From the NCBI RefSeq assembly GCF_029633865.1, contig NC_079215.1, forward strand, positions 57,017,746-57,081,745: a DNA stretch of 64,000 bases. Direction: 5' to 3'. Below, piece by piece: positions 33,512 to 44,889 of this stretch (within the stretch, counting starts at the first letter, position 1; each line of letters begins with the position of its first letter). The notes under the pieces were generated by a model, which had not been told where the DNA came from, did no database searches, and worked only from the letters and a program-made list of their open reading frames with translations. A program made the position numbers and the translations under genes. The DNA is from Lampris incognitus. Taxonomy: Eukaryota; Chordata; Actinopteri; Lampriformes; Lampridae.

Positions 33512-33991
33512 AGGTGTGGAGGTGAACGTGTTAACTACACTGATACAGAAGGGTGTCAGATGTGATTTGGTTTAATGGCGTTAAGTATTGTCTTGGTATG
33601 GGGGGGGGGTAATTGGAGGTGGGGTGAAGTCCTTGCTGAGGCAGCATTGCACCGTCTGACCCCTCGAGGGCATAGTTTTGACTATTTTGGACGATCTCGA
33701 CTGTGAGAATATCGGGCTGTGTACGCGTGACCTCCAGGTCCCATGAGGGTCGGGTTTACCGTCGTCCTTGCCCCGCACCGTGTGTGATGAAGGTGAACCT
33801 GTGCGGCAGTGCAGCGCTGCGGGTGTGCGGGCACGGTCCTAGATGACAAGCTTAATGTTGATGCAAATACAGACGCTCCATGTGTAAAGGCAAATCAGCG
33901 GTTGTTCTTTCTGAGGAACTTGCAGAATTTTAACCACTGACGCAAATGTTTTATTCCTTTATTTTTCATTGAATCGTTTTTTTTTTATTGA
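31956..33991. other. Intronic stretch, possibly with conserved noncoding DNA
   Basis: No exon was recognised. It contains a (GT)n microsatellite at 33463-33510. The part at 32330-33300 is free of recognised repeats and would be the first place to look for conserved noncoding elements of the SorCS locus. Confidence 0.35.
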
Positions 33992-35044
33992 GCCGGTCAC
34001 CACTTCCGGGGTGGGCTCACCGCTTCCGGTGCGGGAAGATGGCGGCACGAACATAAGTTTTGCGGCGGCCTCACACGTCCACGTCTGCGTCTCAGTTTGT
34101 GGCTTCGTTCGATCTCCGGGAGAGCTGGCGCTGGATCGGCTGGGAGAGCTTGGTCTGCGGCGTCCTGTGGGCCCAGGGACCACGGCTCTGCCTGGAGCTG
34201 CGTCCGAGGGGGAAACACCGAGGGCGGCCTGACAGGACGCGGGCGCGGGGAGTGCTAAGCTAACTGCTAGCCCAGGCAGACCGGCAGTTCTGATAACACA
34301 GAGGGCGGTCTGACAGGACGCGGACGCGGGGCGGGCTAAGCTAACTGCTAGCCCAGGCAGCCCGGCAGTTCTGATAACACCGAGGGCGGTCTAACAGGAC
34401 GCGGACGCGGAGCGGGCTAAGCTAACTGCTAGCTCAGGCAGCCCGGCAGTTCTGATAACACCGAGGGCGGTCTGACAGGACGCGGACGCGGGGCGGGCTA
34501 AGCTAACTGCTAGCCCAGGCAGACCGGCAGTTCTGATAACACCGAGGGCGGTCTGACAGGACGCGGACGCGGGGCGGGCTAAGCTAACTGCTAGCCCAGG
34601 CAGACCGGCAGTTCTGATAACACCGAGGGCGGTCTGACAGGACGCGGGGAGTGCTAAGCTAACTGCTAGCCCAGGCAGCCTGGCAGTTCTGATAACACCG
34701 AGGGCGGTCTGACAGGACGCGGGGAGTGCTAAGCTAACTGCTAGCTCAGGCAGCCCGGCAGTTCTGATAACACCGAGGGCGGTCTGACAGGACGCGGACG
34801 CGGGGAGTGCTAAGCTAACTGCTAGCCCAGGCAGCCCGGCAGTTCTGACAGTCATCCTGGTATTCGCTGTCTTGAACAGGGATTTTTTTTCTTCTTCTTT
34901 ATGTTGGATATATGTGTTCTTGTAGTTTGGATGTGTGTGTGTGTGTGTGTGTGTTTGGTGTTTGTGTTGCTCTGCTGTGGGCTGGAGGAAACGACATTTC
35001 GTTTCATTTCATCTCATGTGTGCAGGTGCATGGAATGAAACGAC
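33992..35044 (+). repeat. Composite element with YY1-like start and tandem array, copy 1
   Basis: It begins with CACTTCCGG-type words and AAGATGGCGGC (34036-34046), a good YY1 site as in the 5' ends of many LINEs. Then comes a GGCGCTGGATCGGCTGGGAG segment, the 81-bp array, and a 3' block (CAGTCATCCTGG, TGTGTTCTTGTAGTTT, GGAAACGACATTTCGTTTCA, then TGAAACGACA). The same order occurs at 58068-59645. Confidence 0.7.
34230..34855. repeat. 81/75-bp tandem array, about eight copies
   Basis: The unit runs AGGACGCGGACGCGGGGCGG, GCTAAGCTAACTGCTAGCCC, AGGC, then CCGGCAGTTCTGATAAC and ACCGAGGGCGGTCTGAC. Some copies lack 6 bp. Both lengths are multiples of three, which explains the 154-codon open frame on the minus strand. 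Confidence 0.95.
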
Positions 35045-35084
35045 AAATCAAGGTTCCTGATTCCTGAGTCTGTCCTTTCTTTTT

Positions 35085-35525
35085 CTATGATTTCCTGGTT
35101 TGACAGTCTTACTCTAAAAAATAGGACCAAACTGGAAAAAATGGTCAGGCTGGCTCTGAGAGTCCTGGCGCTACCCGTGATGACCTTCAGCACCTGTATG
35201 AAGTCCTGCCATCTCAAAGGCACAGACTGTTGGACCCTCGACATCCTCTACGTGTTGCGTTCCAGATGTTTCCATCGGGGCAGACTGCTCAGAGGTACCA
35301 CTGATAGACACAGATAGTCCTTTGTTCCGTCTGCTATTGGTTTTTTAAACACTATAACCCCGGGTGTCATCGTGTCTCTTTCTTTTCCCCATGATTGATG
35401 GGGACAGCGTGGGAGATGTGGACCTGGTGCTGTGCTTTTGTGTGACGTATTGATGTATTTGTGTCGTACGACTGTCTAAAAGCATATTGCCTATCGGGGA
35501 CATTAAAGTTTTACTCTGCTCTGCC
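35085..35525 (+). pseudogene. L2-type LINE C-terminal end and 3' untranslated region
   Basis: The plus strand encodes WFDSLTLKNRTKLEKMVRLA, then (with frame changes) SFVPSAI.LLNTITPGV-like sequence, the usual C-terminus of L2/CR1-type ORF2. It closes with TATTGCC.ATCGGGGACATTA, a LINE 3' tail. Confidence 0.7.
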
Positions 35526-36496
35526 TTCATTTGGGGGCCAGTGGGGAAAGCTTGTAAGGCCGTGTCCTGTAGGCATCTTCCCCCTGCCTGGATGCTGTGG
35601 GGGGGGGGGGGGGGGTGAAGATGACGAGAAAGTGATGATGTCAGAGCACAGTGAAGCAAAATGCTGCCTGCTGTGGTTCCCTCAACCCAGCCTCTCTCTC
35701 TCTCTTGCTCTCTCTCGCTCTCTTTGCTCCCTCCATTCCCACCTGTCCATCATGCACTCTCCCACCCGCGTGCAAATAGACAAGTTGGTGGATGAGCAGA
35801 GCCACACACACACAAACAAGTACATGTGTGCGCCCCTCAGTGTTCCCTCTGCTCTCGGTCGGGTGGATGGCGTGGAGGGGGGGTTGCCTCTGATGCAGAC
35901 TAATGTTGACACATCAAACCCCGGGACCCGCACCTAATTAACACTTTGTCTAATTAAAGTGATGTAGTGCTTTATCTAGCAGGGAGAGTTGGAGTGGCCA
36001 TAAATTAAAAAAAAAAACACAACTGCAACACATTAACTGTATAATCAGGTCCCTTTCGTGGTCTCCATTCAGAACTTAGTGGAGGTTTCACCTTGACAAG
36101 CATGCAAGGATGCTGAAATGGATGGGGTAGGATCCAGAGTCCAAACTGTCTGGTGTAGATATGTGATTTAAGCAGTAATGGTGTAACAGCTTAATGCACT
36201 ACAGCGAGGGGTAATGGCCTGGGCTCTCTTTTTTTGTATTTCATTTTGTGTGTTTTATAACACAATAAGCATGAGGTCGCTCAGTTAGGTTGGATGATTT
36301 ACTGCGTAGGAGTTGTTAGTCACAGAATGGTGCACTTTCATTCACATCCACTCTCATGTTTAACTATTGCATTTACTGGAGTTTCAGTTGTCGCACTCTT
36401 CACCGGTCAGGTGTGTGTCCCATCTAGTCCAACACTCTGCTGCTTTTCCTTTCTGTAACCTGAATGTCCCACCTTCCGTACCGTTTACTGTATCTA
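35526..36496. other. Unannotated intronic stretch
   Basis: A G18 run lies at 35600-35617 and a CT-rich patch at 35693-35722. No exon was recognised. Confidence 0.3.
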
Positions 36497-36872
36497 TCCA
36501 CGGCACGGTGGCGCAGTGGTTAGCCCAGTCACCTCACAGCAAGAAGGTCCTGGGTTCGAGACTCAGGGTAGTCCAAGCCTTGGGGGTCGTCCCGGGTCGT
36601 CCTCTGTGTGGAGTTTGCATGTTCTCCCCGTGTCTGCGTGGGTTTCCTCCGGGGGCTCCGGTTTCCTCCCGCAGTCCAAAGACATGTAGGTCAGGTGAAT
36701 CGGCCGTACTAAATTGTCGTGTGTGTTGTTAGTCAGCCCTGTGTGATGGCCTGGCGGCCTGTCCAGGGTGTCTCCTCGTCTGCCGCCCAATGACTGCTGG
36801 GATAGGCTCCAGCATCCCCGCGACCCTGAGAGCAGGATAAGTGAGTGGTTTGGATGGATGGATTGATGAATG
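36497..36872 (+). mobile_element. Family 1 SINE, full length
   Basis: The head is CACGGCACGGTGGCGCAGTG with B box GGTTCGAGACTC. The core and the GGATGGATGGATTG tail are present. Confidence 0.9.
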
Positions 36873-36879
36873 ATGTAAT

Positions 36880-37763
36880 ACCATGCCTTAGCCACTGTCT
36901 ATCCATCGTCAACCTTGGGATGCTGGCTTAAGATTTGGATCATATACTGGACACCGAAAGGAAATTTCTCTCTTTCTGGATTTGAATCTTCTTCATAAAG
37001 TCTAACCGTATACCTAAAGACAAAATAAACTCTCTTTGATTCCTGGATATTGGACAATAGATGGACAGACAAACAAAGATTGTATGGGTCTATTTAATAT
37101 TGACAAATCAATGTTTTGGTTTTTTTTCTCCATTTGGCATCTTATTCAGGGTTACACCAGAGAACCAGTGGTCTTAGTTGGGCTGCTACATGATAGTCCC
37201 TCGGGCTTGGTGGGGCCGTCACCCCCTCCTCCTTTGGCGACTGCAGTGTAGTATTTGTGGATGTGTCCCATCCCATATAAACCTTGATATCTGCCTGTCC
37301 TATGCTGCGTCAGGAATTTGAACCGGTATTGACTGGCATCTAGGCAGGGTGTTCATTTTGATGGTCATTATTCGGTTGCCAAAGTCAAGAGGAAGTGAGC
37401 CCCATCTGTTAAGGTCGTTACCTATCTTGGTTAATGCTTGTATAGTCATCATTGTAGAGGTGAGATGTGTCTATTTTATTCCCAAATATTTTATACTTTC
37501 AGAATCCCATTTAAAATTGTAACTGTCCCCAAGTTGCTGTGAGGGATTAAAATTGAAAACCAAGGCTTGGGCTTTCTCAGTATCAAGTACCTGATAATAC
37601 CACGTATTGTTAGGAGATCCACGAGTAGTGGTTTACTTGATGCTGGTATTTTAAACGCAACGAGAACATCGTCTGTGTACAGACATATCTTGTGTGCTTA
37701 CTGTAATGCCCTTAAGGGCTGTCTCCTGTCTTATTAGTTGAGCTAACGGTTCAGTGACTAAGT
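36880..37763 (-). pseudogene. L1 ORF2 remnant: reverse transcriptase after the YxDD motif
   Basis: The minus strand encodes TEPLAQLIRQETALKGI and then VYTDDVLVAFKIP, the YxDD catalytic block of an L1 reverse transcriptase (first D present). It is followed by a decayed thumb region with stops. It continues the frame order of 38137-38350 across the SINE. Confidence 0.75.
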
Positions 37764-38136
37764 CGGGCGGCACGGCGGTTCAGTGGTTAGCACTGTTAGC
37801 GCAGTCGCCTCACAGCAAGGAGGTCCTGGGTTCGAGACTCAGGGTAGTCCAACCTTGGGGGTCGCCTCGGGTCGTCCTCTGTGTGGAGTTTGCATGTTCT
37901 CCTCGTGTCTGCGTGGGTTTCCTCCGGGTGCTCCAGTTTCCTCCCACCAACAAAAAGACATGCATGTTAGGGTTAATACTCCTGTCTGTGCCCCTGAGCA
38001 AGGCAATGGAAAGAAGAAGTGGAGTTGGTCCCCAGGCGCTGCAGCTGCCCACTGCTTCCAGTGTGTGTTAGGGTGGGTGAAATGCAGTGGATGAATTTCC
38101 CCACAGGGATTAATCAAACTTTGTCTTGTCTTGTCA
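37764..38136 (+). mobile_element. Family 1 SINE variant with a different tail
   Basis: The head and core match family 1, but after the core the sequence goes to CCTGTCTGTGCCCCTGAGCA, CTGCAGCTGCCCACTGC and AATTTCCCCACAGGGATTAA. This is another fish SINE tail type instead of the GGATGG tail. It splits the L1 reverse transcriptase. Confidence 0.8.
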
Positions 38137-38350
38137 TATTTATCTTTTGGGTCGTGGACTAGCCGGGCACCCCTGGTGGCATCCCCCTTGTAAATGTATA
38201 GTCTTGTATAAATGGCCATTAGTCTCTACTCTAGCAAACGTGCATGGAGTTTTAATACACTCTGAGTTTCTTTTAGAAAGCAGATTTCTCCATGACTTGC
38301 TAAAGCTACTCCCATCCCACCGAGTCAGATCAAAGACAGCTGAATTGGTT
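38137..38350 (-). pseudogene. L1 ORF2 remnant: central reverse transcriptase
   Basis: The minus strand encodes FDLTRWDGSSFSKSWRNLL and ETNGHLYKTIHLQGGCHQGC, then PASP. The latter matches the L1 motif NG....F.L.RG.RQGCPLSP. Its start joins the LLSLDTERAFD segment across the Penelope-like insertion. Confidence 0.75.
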
Positions 38351-39362
38351 CCTCTGCACACAATGTTTACTGAGTGACACGTTTCATCACTCGTCTACAT
38401 CACCTCGTCAGTCTCAGCTGACTGCAGGTGTCCCCACCCTTAGAAACACTACAGTGGCACAACGACCCAAACCAACGATCGGCTCATATGCAAGTAGTGT
38501 GACCATTAACTAGAGTTACTATGGCCATGTGTACTGTTCACAGAGGATTGGGGAATAGTTGCAATCACAGCATTGTAAGATGGTGGCAGATATACTCTTA
38601 AACCCCCCCCACCCCACCCCCCCGGTTCAGGGATGGTCATTCCCTCTTCACATAGATGGCCTCTTTGACTCCCCGTTCAAACCAGCGTTCCTCCCTATCG
38701 AGGATGTGCACATCCTCATCCTTGAAAGAGTGGCCACTGGCCTGTAGATGGTGTAGACTGTGGAGTCCTGGTCTGATGTGTTAGCTCTCCTGTGGTGTGC
38801 CATCCTCTTGGTCAGCATCTGTTTGGTTTCCCCGATGTACAAGTCACGGCAATCCTCCTGGCACTTAACAGTGTACACTGTTATTGCTCTGTTTGTGCCG
38901 GGGGACCCGATCCTTGGGGTGGACCAACTTCTGGCGCAGTGTGTTTTGGTTTGAAAGCAGCTGAGACGCGTTGTTTGAACAATACGTGTCTCAACTGTTC
39001 AAACACTCCCGCCACATACGGACTCACCACTGGTTTACGCTGAGGCAGCTGGTGTCCTCCTCCTGTCTTCGATCAGCTGGTACACTGTTTGGGCATCTTT
39101 CTGGGTTTGACAAACACCCAGTTAGGATAACCAAACTTAACCAGGGCCTGTCTAATGTGAGGTTTCTCCCCTTCCCCGGCCGCTGTGTCGGTGGGGACGT
39201 TGTCAGCTCGGTGGTGCACCGTCCTGATGACTCCTAGTTTGTGCTCCAGTGGATGATGAGAGTCAGACCTGAAGTATTGATCAGTATGTGTTGGTTTACG
39301 GTAAACATCAACAATCAATTGTCCCCCATCACCAACAGCAATTTCACAGCCTAAGAGTCAAA
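38350..39362 (-). pseudogene. Penelope-like element: RT end plus GIY-YIG nuclease
   Basis: From 39320 down, the minus strand encodes VYRKPTHTDQYFRSDSHHPL and EHKLGVIRTVHHRAD, the C-terminal reverse transcriptase region of Penelope/Neptune-type elements. It then encodes VKCQEDCRDLYIGETKQML and TKRMAHHRR (38800-38880), a GIY-YIG endonuclease core with tyrosine-isoleucine-glycine in place. The 3' end at about 38380-38420 has the family's ACGAGTGATGAAACGTGTCA motif. Frame breaks make it inactive. It is 5'-truncated and sits inside the L1 reverse transcriptase coding region. Confidence 0.85.
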
Positions 39363-39732
39363 TGCTCTTTCGGTGTCTAGACTCAATAGGATGGTGCTGA
39401 GCTTTTCATGGTTTATTTGTTCTATGATATGGAGACACCTCTTTGCCTGCTTTCCTATTAGAGATTGCTTTGTCAACTTCCTCAATAGTAACCGGTTTAG
39501 AAATTGTTCTGTTGCATGTCCGGCCGGGTGTACGAAGACTTGTAATGTGTTTCAAATGCTTTTTGAAAGCCGTCCCGTTTCCATGTTATTTTGTTCGGTT
39601 CAGTGTGTCTTAGTTCATGTTTGTATACTCGCCAAGTTTGCAGCTTTGTTGCTTTTGACCCTGTCTCATAATATTTGTGCCTCATGAACCGTAAGTCATG
39701 AGCGTTTTCTGTCCTTTGGATTGAATTTGCTG
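39363..39732 (-). pseudogene. L1 ORF2 remnant: start of the reverse transcriptase
   Basis: The minus strand encodes PVTIEEVDKAISNRKAGKE and, near the Penelope junction, LSTILLSLDTERAFDS, matching the L1 RT motifs (I..EEI..AI....GK.PG and L.LD.EKAFD). It is interrupted by stops. Confidence 0.75.
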
Positions 39733-40112
39733 GGGGGCGGCACAGTGGCGCAGTGGTTAGCACTGTCGCCTCACAGCAAGAAGGTCCTGGGTTCGAGCCC
39801 CCGGGGTAGTCCAATCTTGGGGGGTCGTCCCGGGCCGTCCTCTGTGTGGAGTTTGCATGTTCTCCTCGTGTCTGCGTGGGTTTCCTCCAAGTGCTCCGGT
39901 TTCCTCCCACAGGCCAGACATGTAGGTCAGGTGAATCGGCCGTACTAAGTGTCCCTAGGAATGAATGTGTGTGTGTGTGTGTGGGCCCTGTGATGGCCCG
40001 GCGGCCTGTCCAGGGTGTCTCCCCACCTGCCACCCAGTGACTGCTGGGTTAGGCTCCAGCGTCCCCGCGACCCTGAGAGCAGGATAAGCGGCTTGGGTAA
40101 TGGATGGAGGCT
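39733..40112 (+). mobile_element. Family 1 SINE, full length
   Basis: GGCGGCACAGTGGCGCAGTG head, GGTTCGAGCCCC B box, complete core and GGTAATGGATGGA tail. It splits the L1 linker region. Confidence 0.92.
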
Positions 40113-41100
40113 GAGCTTTTTCTGCAACTCTTCACTCTGAATTTTGTCTATTTCCTGTTTTACTGTATTATTCACCTGTTGCAGTAGAAGGGGGTTTTCT
40201 ACTTACTCAGAAACTTCTAATTCTAAAAGTTTATTTTGTACGTCTTTCAGTCTTTGGGCTTTTTTATTCTTAATAAAGGCAGTTGTTGACATACTTTTAC
40301 CTCGGAGAACTGATTGTGCAGTATCCCATAATGCCGTTGGGTTAACCCATCCATTATCATTGTACTCCAAGTATGTTTGTCGTTCTTTTTTTTATCATTT
40401 CATTTGAACCCTAGATTATTCAACATACTTGGGTTTAGTCTCCATAATGTATTTTTGCGTTTGCTATCCACATATAATTCTAAGTACAGACTAGAACGAT
40501 CTGAAAGGTCCCTTGTACCAATCTTACATTCTTTTAATCTATGTTTTTCAGAGTTATATGTAAAAAAAATAAAATAATAAGTAAACAAATAAATAAATAA
40601 ATTCTTGAATGTACATTATGATGGGCAGAATAAGAGGTGTACTCTCTAGCTTGGGCATGGAAATCTTGCCATATATCTATCAACCCTAAATCCTGTAATC
40701 TTTTATTAATCCGGATTTCTAAGTGAGTTCTTTTCCTCTTTTTTTTTTTTGGCTGGTTGTTTCTAATTTGGGGTTATGGCTCATGTTTAAATCCCCTGCA
40801 CAAATGAGAACGTCAAAAGTTTCACAGGCAATTAGGTCGAATGTTTTTTTGAAAAACACCTTATTGCTGCCAGGAGGGGCAAAAATATATATATATTGAA
40901 TAAGGTCTTGGGAGTCTTTCAACCACCTTTCAAATGCGTACAACCTTGGAAAAGAAAAAAAAATGTTTTCAGATATCTCCAAGTCAGAGGCTATTTTAGT
41001 AAAGAAATCAAAGAAACAGAGGACAGTGAACCCAATTTGATCACTATATTCACTGATGCATATAAGACTAACGACAACAGACATCTTGTATCAGGAATAG
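40113..41100 (-). pseudogene. L1 ORF2 remnant: endonuclease and linker
   Basis: The minus strand (41084-40719) encodes YIFAPPGSNKVFFKKTFDLI and CAGDLNMSHNPKLETTS, the AP-endonuclease motifs N.YAPP and GDFN. It runs on (with a frame change) through SDRSSLYLELY-like and NPTALWDTAQSVLRGKSM to KVQ/LEVSE-type linker sequence at 40150. The order agrees with L1 ORF2 read toward lower coordinates. Confidence 0.75.
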
Positions 41101-41209
41101 ATGTAATAGATTATAAAATTCCATTCTACTGTCCAGGTCAGGCAGAAATGGGGCGGGGGGGGGGGGGGGGCTGGGCCTGGAGGTATCTGAGGATGACTGG
41201 AGTTACATG

Positions 41210-41760
41210 AGGAAGGTCAGGCTAGGACAACCAGCTCCAGATCCTGGGGAGTATTCCGCTGGAAGAACACAACACGATATTTGTGGCTCCAACACTGAAA
41301 TTTAAAAAGCAGGCTCTTCGGGGACGGGGGTAACTGTTGAAGGCCGTGTGGTGAATCAGTAGCAGACCGTCGTTATATATTTTGGGTCTGCCCTCTAATT
41401 CATTCACATTGGCAAGAGATCGCTAAAGAAATGAGGAACTTTTTTTGGGAGTAGAAATTGATTGCTCTTTTGTCACGTTATACCTGGGCAGAATCCCGGA
41501 CAAGCTCGTGACCCCAGACGATTATCGCTGTGAAGCGCTTCTGGTTGTGAGCGAGGAAACCATCACACTGAACTGGCTGCAGGCAAAGCCGCCATCAAAA
41601 GACGATTGGATCGCTATTGTGAAGCACACTGTATGGAGGAACTAATCTTTTCCTTTAAACTACGATCTGAGCAATACATAAAATAGGCTACTGGGGAAAA
41701 AAAATGGACTACATGCTCTCTGGGATGTAACCCACGTGTGGCCCATACCAACCCTTGTTG
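41210..41760 (+). pseudogene. L1 ORF2 C-terminal part in the opposite orientation
   Basis: The plus strand encodes (with frame changes) IFWVCPLIHSHWQEIAKEMR, then VEIDCSFVTLYLGRIPDKL and ALLVVSEETITLNWLQAKPP (41445-41645). This is the C-terminal segment of L1 ORF2. It lies head-to-head with the minus-strand endonuclease part above, as expected for a 5'-inverted insertion. Confidence 0.7.
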
Positions 41761-42490
41761 TTTTCTTTTTTTAACCGGAAAACACCGATACAAAAAGGTA
41801 AAAACGTTTCAGAAGGAGAGAAAAAAATAACTTAATGGAATTAACCTGACCCCCCCCCCCATTATCAAACGGACTGTGTGAGCATCTTTAATTAGATTGG
41901 GGGAGGGCACGTATTAGATGGTAGTAATACTGGGTTTCTGTTTGTCTTTCCTTCTGTGCTGAAGCTGTGCACCGTTATCCAGCAGTACCCCACACTGTAC
42001 TAGCGACCGTCTGTTGTGTCTGATTTGGATCTGCTGCCTGAAGAGTGGCCTGTAAATAAATCATATCTGTGTGGCTGTTAGTCACTCTCCTCCCCCAAGT
42101 TTTTACTTCCATCAAATGGACACCTGTGTTATATTCGTAGCCGGCTCAATAATCTCCTTATTTGCTTCCCGCCCCACCCCCGTTAAGTAGCCTTTGAAAC
42201 TTTAATGGCGGCACGACAGTTGTGCTTGAGGACTACATAGGGATGCCACCCTGCACTGTGAAACACAGACTGCAAGTGGTCATGGATATCAATAAATTAT
42301 TAATGTGCATACTTTTTTTTTCTTTTAAAGGGGCTTTCCTGTGAGGGATAAGTCATCCCTGAAATAGGGAGAGAAGGGCCTTGACACACACAAGCCAGCA
42401 AACTAAAGCATGCTGCAAAGGAAGGCACAAGTGAAAACACCACAACGGTGTTTAATTCCCACCGAGACCTCATTTAGGTCATGCTGCCAG
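41761..42490. other. Unannotated intronic stretch
   Basis: It probably begins with L1 3' untranslated sequence. After about 41.9 kb nothing was recognised. Confidence 0.3.
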
Positions 42491-42491
42491 C

Positions 42492-42561
<70 letters not shown>

Positions 42562-42576
42562 TTATGTGTGTGTGTG

Positions 42577-42656
<80 letters not shown>
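42491..42656. repeat. Compound (CA)n(TG)n(TA)n microsatellite
   Basis: (CA)n at 42502-42548, a short TG block at 42565-42577 and (TA)n at 42580-42655. Confidence 0.97.
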
Positions 42657-42658
<2 letters not shown>

Positions 42659-42884
42659 GCGCCAACCCCCAATTTCCGTTTGTAGTATTCTGATTCTGAG
42701 TCTAAGGGGTTTGGAACTTTAAAAGCTTTACTTGGGAAGAGAGACACACAAGACAATAGAGGACATTACACAGCAATACAAGACTTTTAAGAGCAGACAC
42801 AGAGAACAGGACACAGGGAGACTCGAGAACGAAGGAGCTTAAAAAAAGAACTAAAAAAAAAAGCCTGGGTGAAAAGACAAGGCA

Positions 42885-43320
42885 AGTTTATTTGTATAGC
42901 ACCTTATCACCACAGAGGTCATTCGAAGTGCTTCACAGGCAAAAGATAAAGAAACCCATTATAAATGCATAAAATAAGATAAATATAAGTACAGAGAAAT
43001 TTTACAAAAGTACACACAAGTTTAAAACTGAGTTAGTAAAGTAAATAAAAGTGCCATAAAAACAGATTCTTCGGCCTGGATTTGATAACAGTAGTGGATG
43101 CTGCAGAGCGGAGTGAGGGGACGGGGGCAGCAGCAAAGAAGTCTCAGTCGCCCACTGAACACAGCCTGGTGTGGGGAGGGATGGCTCCAGAGTCTGAAGA
43201 ATGCAGCCTCCGGGTGGGGGTGTAGGTGTGGAGGATGTCGGATAGATTCTTTGGAGTGATGTTGACTGACACGAAGTTGAGGGGCAGGATTTTCAATGTG
43301 ATGGAAAACTCGACAGGAAG
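42885..43320 (-). repeat. LINE 3' end of the TTTATTTGTATAGCACC type
   Basis: GGCAAGTTTATTTGTATAGC, ACC and GTGCTTCACAGGCAAAAGA are the hallmark words of an abundant fish LINE 3' end. The remainder is decayed C-terminal or untranslated sequence. Confidence 0.6.
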
Positions 43321-43650
43321 TCAGCCACTGTCTGAGGCCAAACACATACTTTACTTTATGGATATGCAATTTGGCTGTCATCATTGCCTGCACTTTTTCA
43401 GAGCAATGTTTGAGCACATCCTCAAAATTGAATGCTAGACATCCATAAGGTGTAATACTCACACCAACCGCGGGGCAGCATATGGGCAGTAACCAGTTTA
43501 AGCCCAGTGTCATAACACGTGCAGGAAAGATGGAGGAGAAGCTGACAGAAGTGATCTCTGACCTGCCCCTAGTGGACAAACATTACACTGACAAGTATGT
43601 GAACAATGACACTCGCGTGGCAACCACTTTGCGGAAGCATAACACAATAA

Positions 43651-44889
43651 TTAACGCTAGAACGACCGGGATCTCACTCCTACCTAAAACGACCATGGGT
43701 GGTCAAATTGACGGTTTTAAACTCTATATTCTGTCAAGGTAAATACCCAGTTGAGATATTAATGCATTGCATGTGTTAGTATGTCTGTTAGGAAACGACG
43801 GACACCAAAATTATCATTTTAACAACTATAATACTATTTTTAAACAATTTAAACTTCAGAGAGTCATGGCCGAACTTGAATATCAAAATTGAAAAAGTGA
43901 AAATATTACCTGAAAAACAAAACTGAAAACACATATTGCTAATCTAACAAACGTAACAAGGCCTATAAAACCTGAAATGCAAAAAAGAAAAAGAGAACTG
44001 AACGTTGCGAAGGAAATGACGCGAAAACACGTGACATGACGCGCACGATGACATTTTGACTGCTCAGGGTCGTTTAGGTAGATCTTATCATAACAACTTC
44101 TTTGCGAAATTGATCTAAAACTAATTTTCATGCAAATATATGCAGTTTTAGGTGTATTCAGGGAGCGGCAGGTCTGAATCTTTTTTTCCCCACAAAGTTA
44201 TTAAAACAGTCAAAATGACCCCCCCCCCCATGGTAGCTCTAGTAGTTTTTAAATTTGGGACTGTTTAAATGGTTATTTTCTCTTTTTTTTTTTACATTTC
44301 ACGTTTTATAGGCCTTGTTACATTTGTTAGATTAGCAATGTGTATTTTTCGTTTGGTTTTTCAGGTAATATTTTTACTTTTTCAATTTTGATATTCAAGT
44401 TCGACCATGTCTCTCTCAAGTTTAAATTGTTTAAAAATAGTATTATAGTTGTTAGACTGTTAATTTTGGTGTCAGTTAGTTTCATGACATACTAACATAT
44501 TGTAACATGCATGGATAAGTAGACACGTGACCGTTTAGTCGACTGGTTAACATTGTCGCTTGCGGAGTGGGAGACAGGTTCGCGTCCCGGCTGTGGTGGT
44601 TCTCGCGCTGCCCCCTTAATTCGCTACAATATGTAATCTATTAATATCTCAACTGGGTATTTATCTTGACAGAATACAGAGTTTAAAAACCGACGGTCAT
44701 TATGACCGCCCATGGTCGTTTTAGGTAGAGCTTATCGTAACTTTTTTGTGCAATTGATCTAAAACTAATTTTAAGGCAAATATATGCAATTTTAGGAGCA
44801 TTCGGAGCAGCAGATGTGTATCCTTTTTTCCCCCCACAAGGTTATTAAACTTTGAAAATCCAAAGTGGTCATAATGACCGTCCTGTTAA
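43651..44889. mobile_element. Large inverted-repeat element bounded by TTAA (piggyBac-like?)
   Basis: TTAA occurs at both ends (43651-43654 and 44886-44889), with short similar starts (TTAACGCTAGAACG and TTAACAGGACGG). The left arm from about 43690 to 43995 is repeated in inverted form at about 44285-44735, interrupted there by the solo LTR. The centre (44070-44215) is repeated directly at 44716-44880. GGTCATTATGACC-type words recur. There is no coding frame. TTAA targeting suggests a piggyBac-type non-autonomous element, by inference. Confidence 0.6.
44502..44628 (-). mobile_element. Solo LTR-like unit with tRNA-like module, copy 2
   Basis: This 127-bp unit runs TGTAACATGCATGGATAAG...TTCGCTACA and is flanked by a perfect ATAT duplication (44498-44501 and 44629-44632). 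The uninterrupted arm of the surrounding inverted repeat shows the pre-insertion state. On the plus strand a tRNA-like segment has TAGTCGACTGGTTAAC (A-box-like) and AGGTTCGCGTCCCGG (B-box-like). The orientation is opposite to the copy at 7798-7954. Confidence 0.75.
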
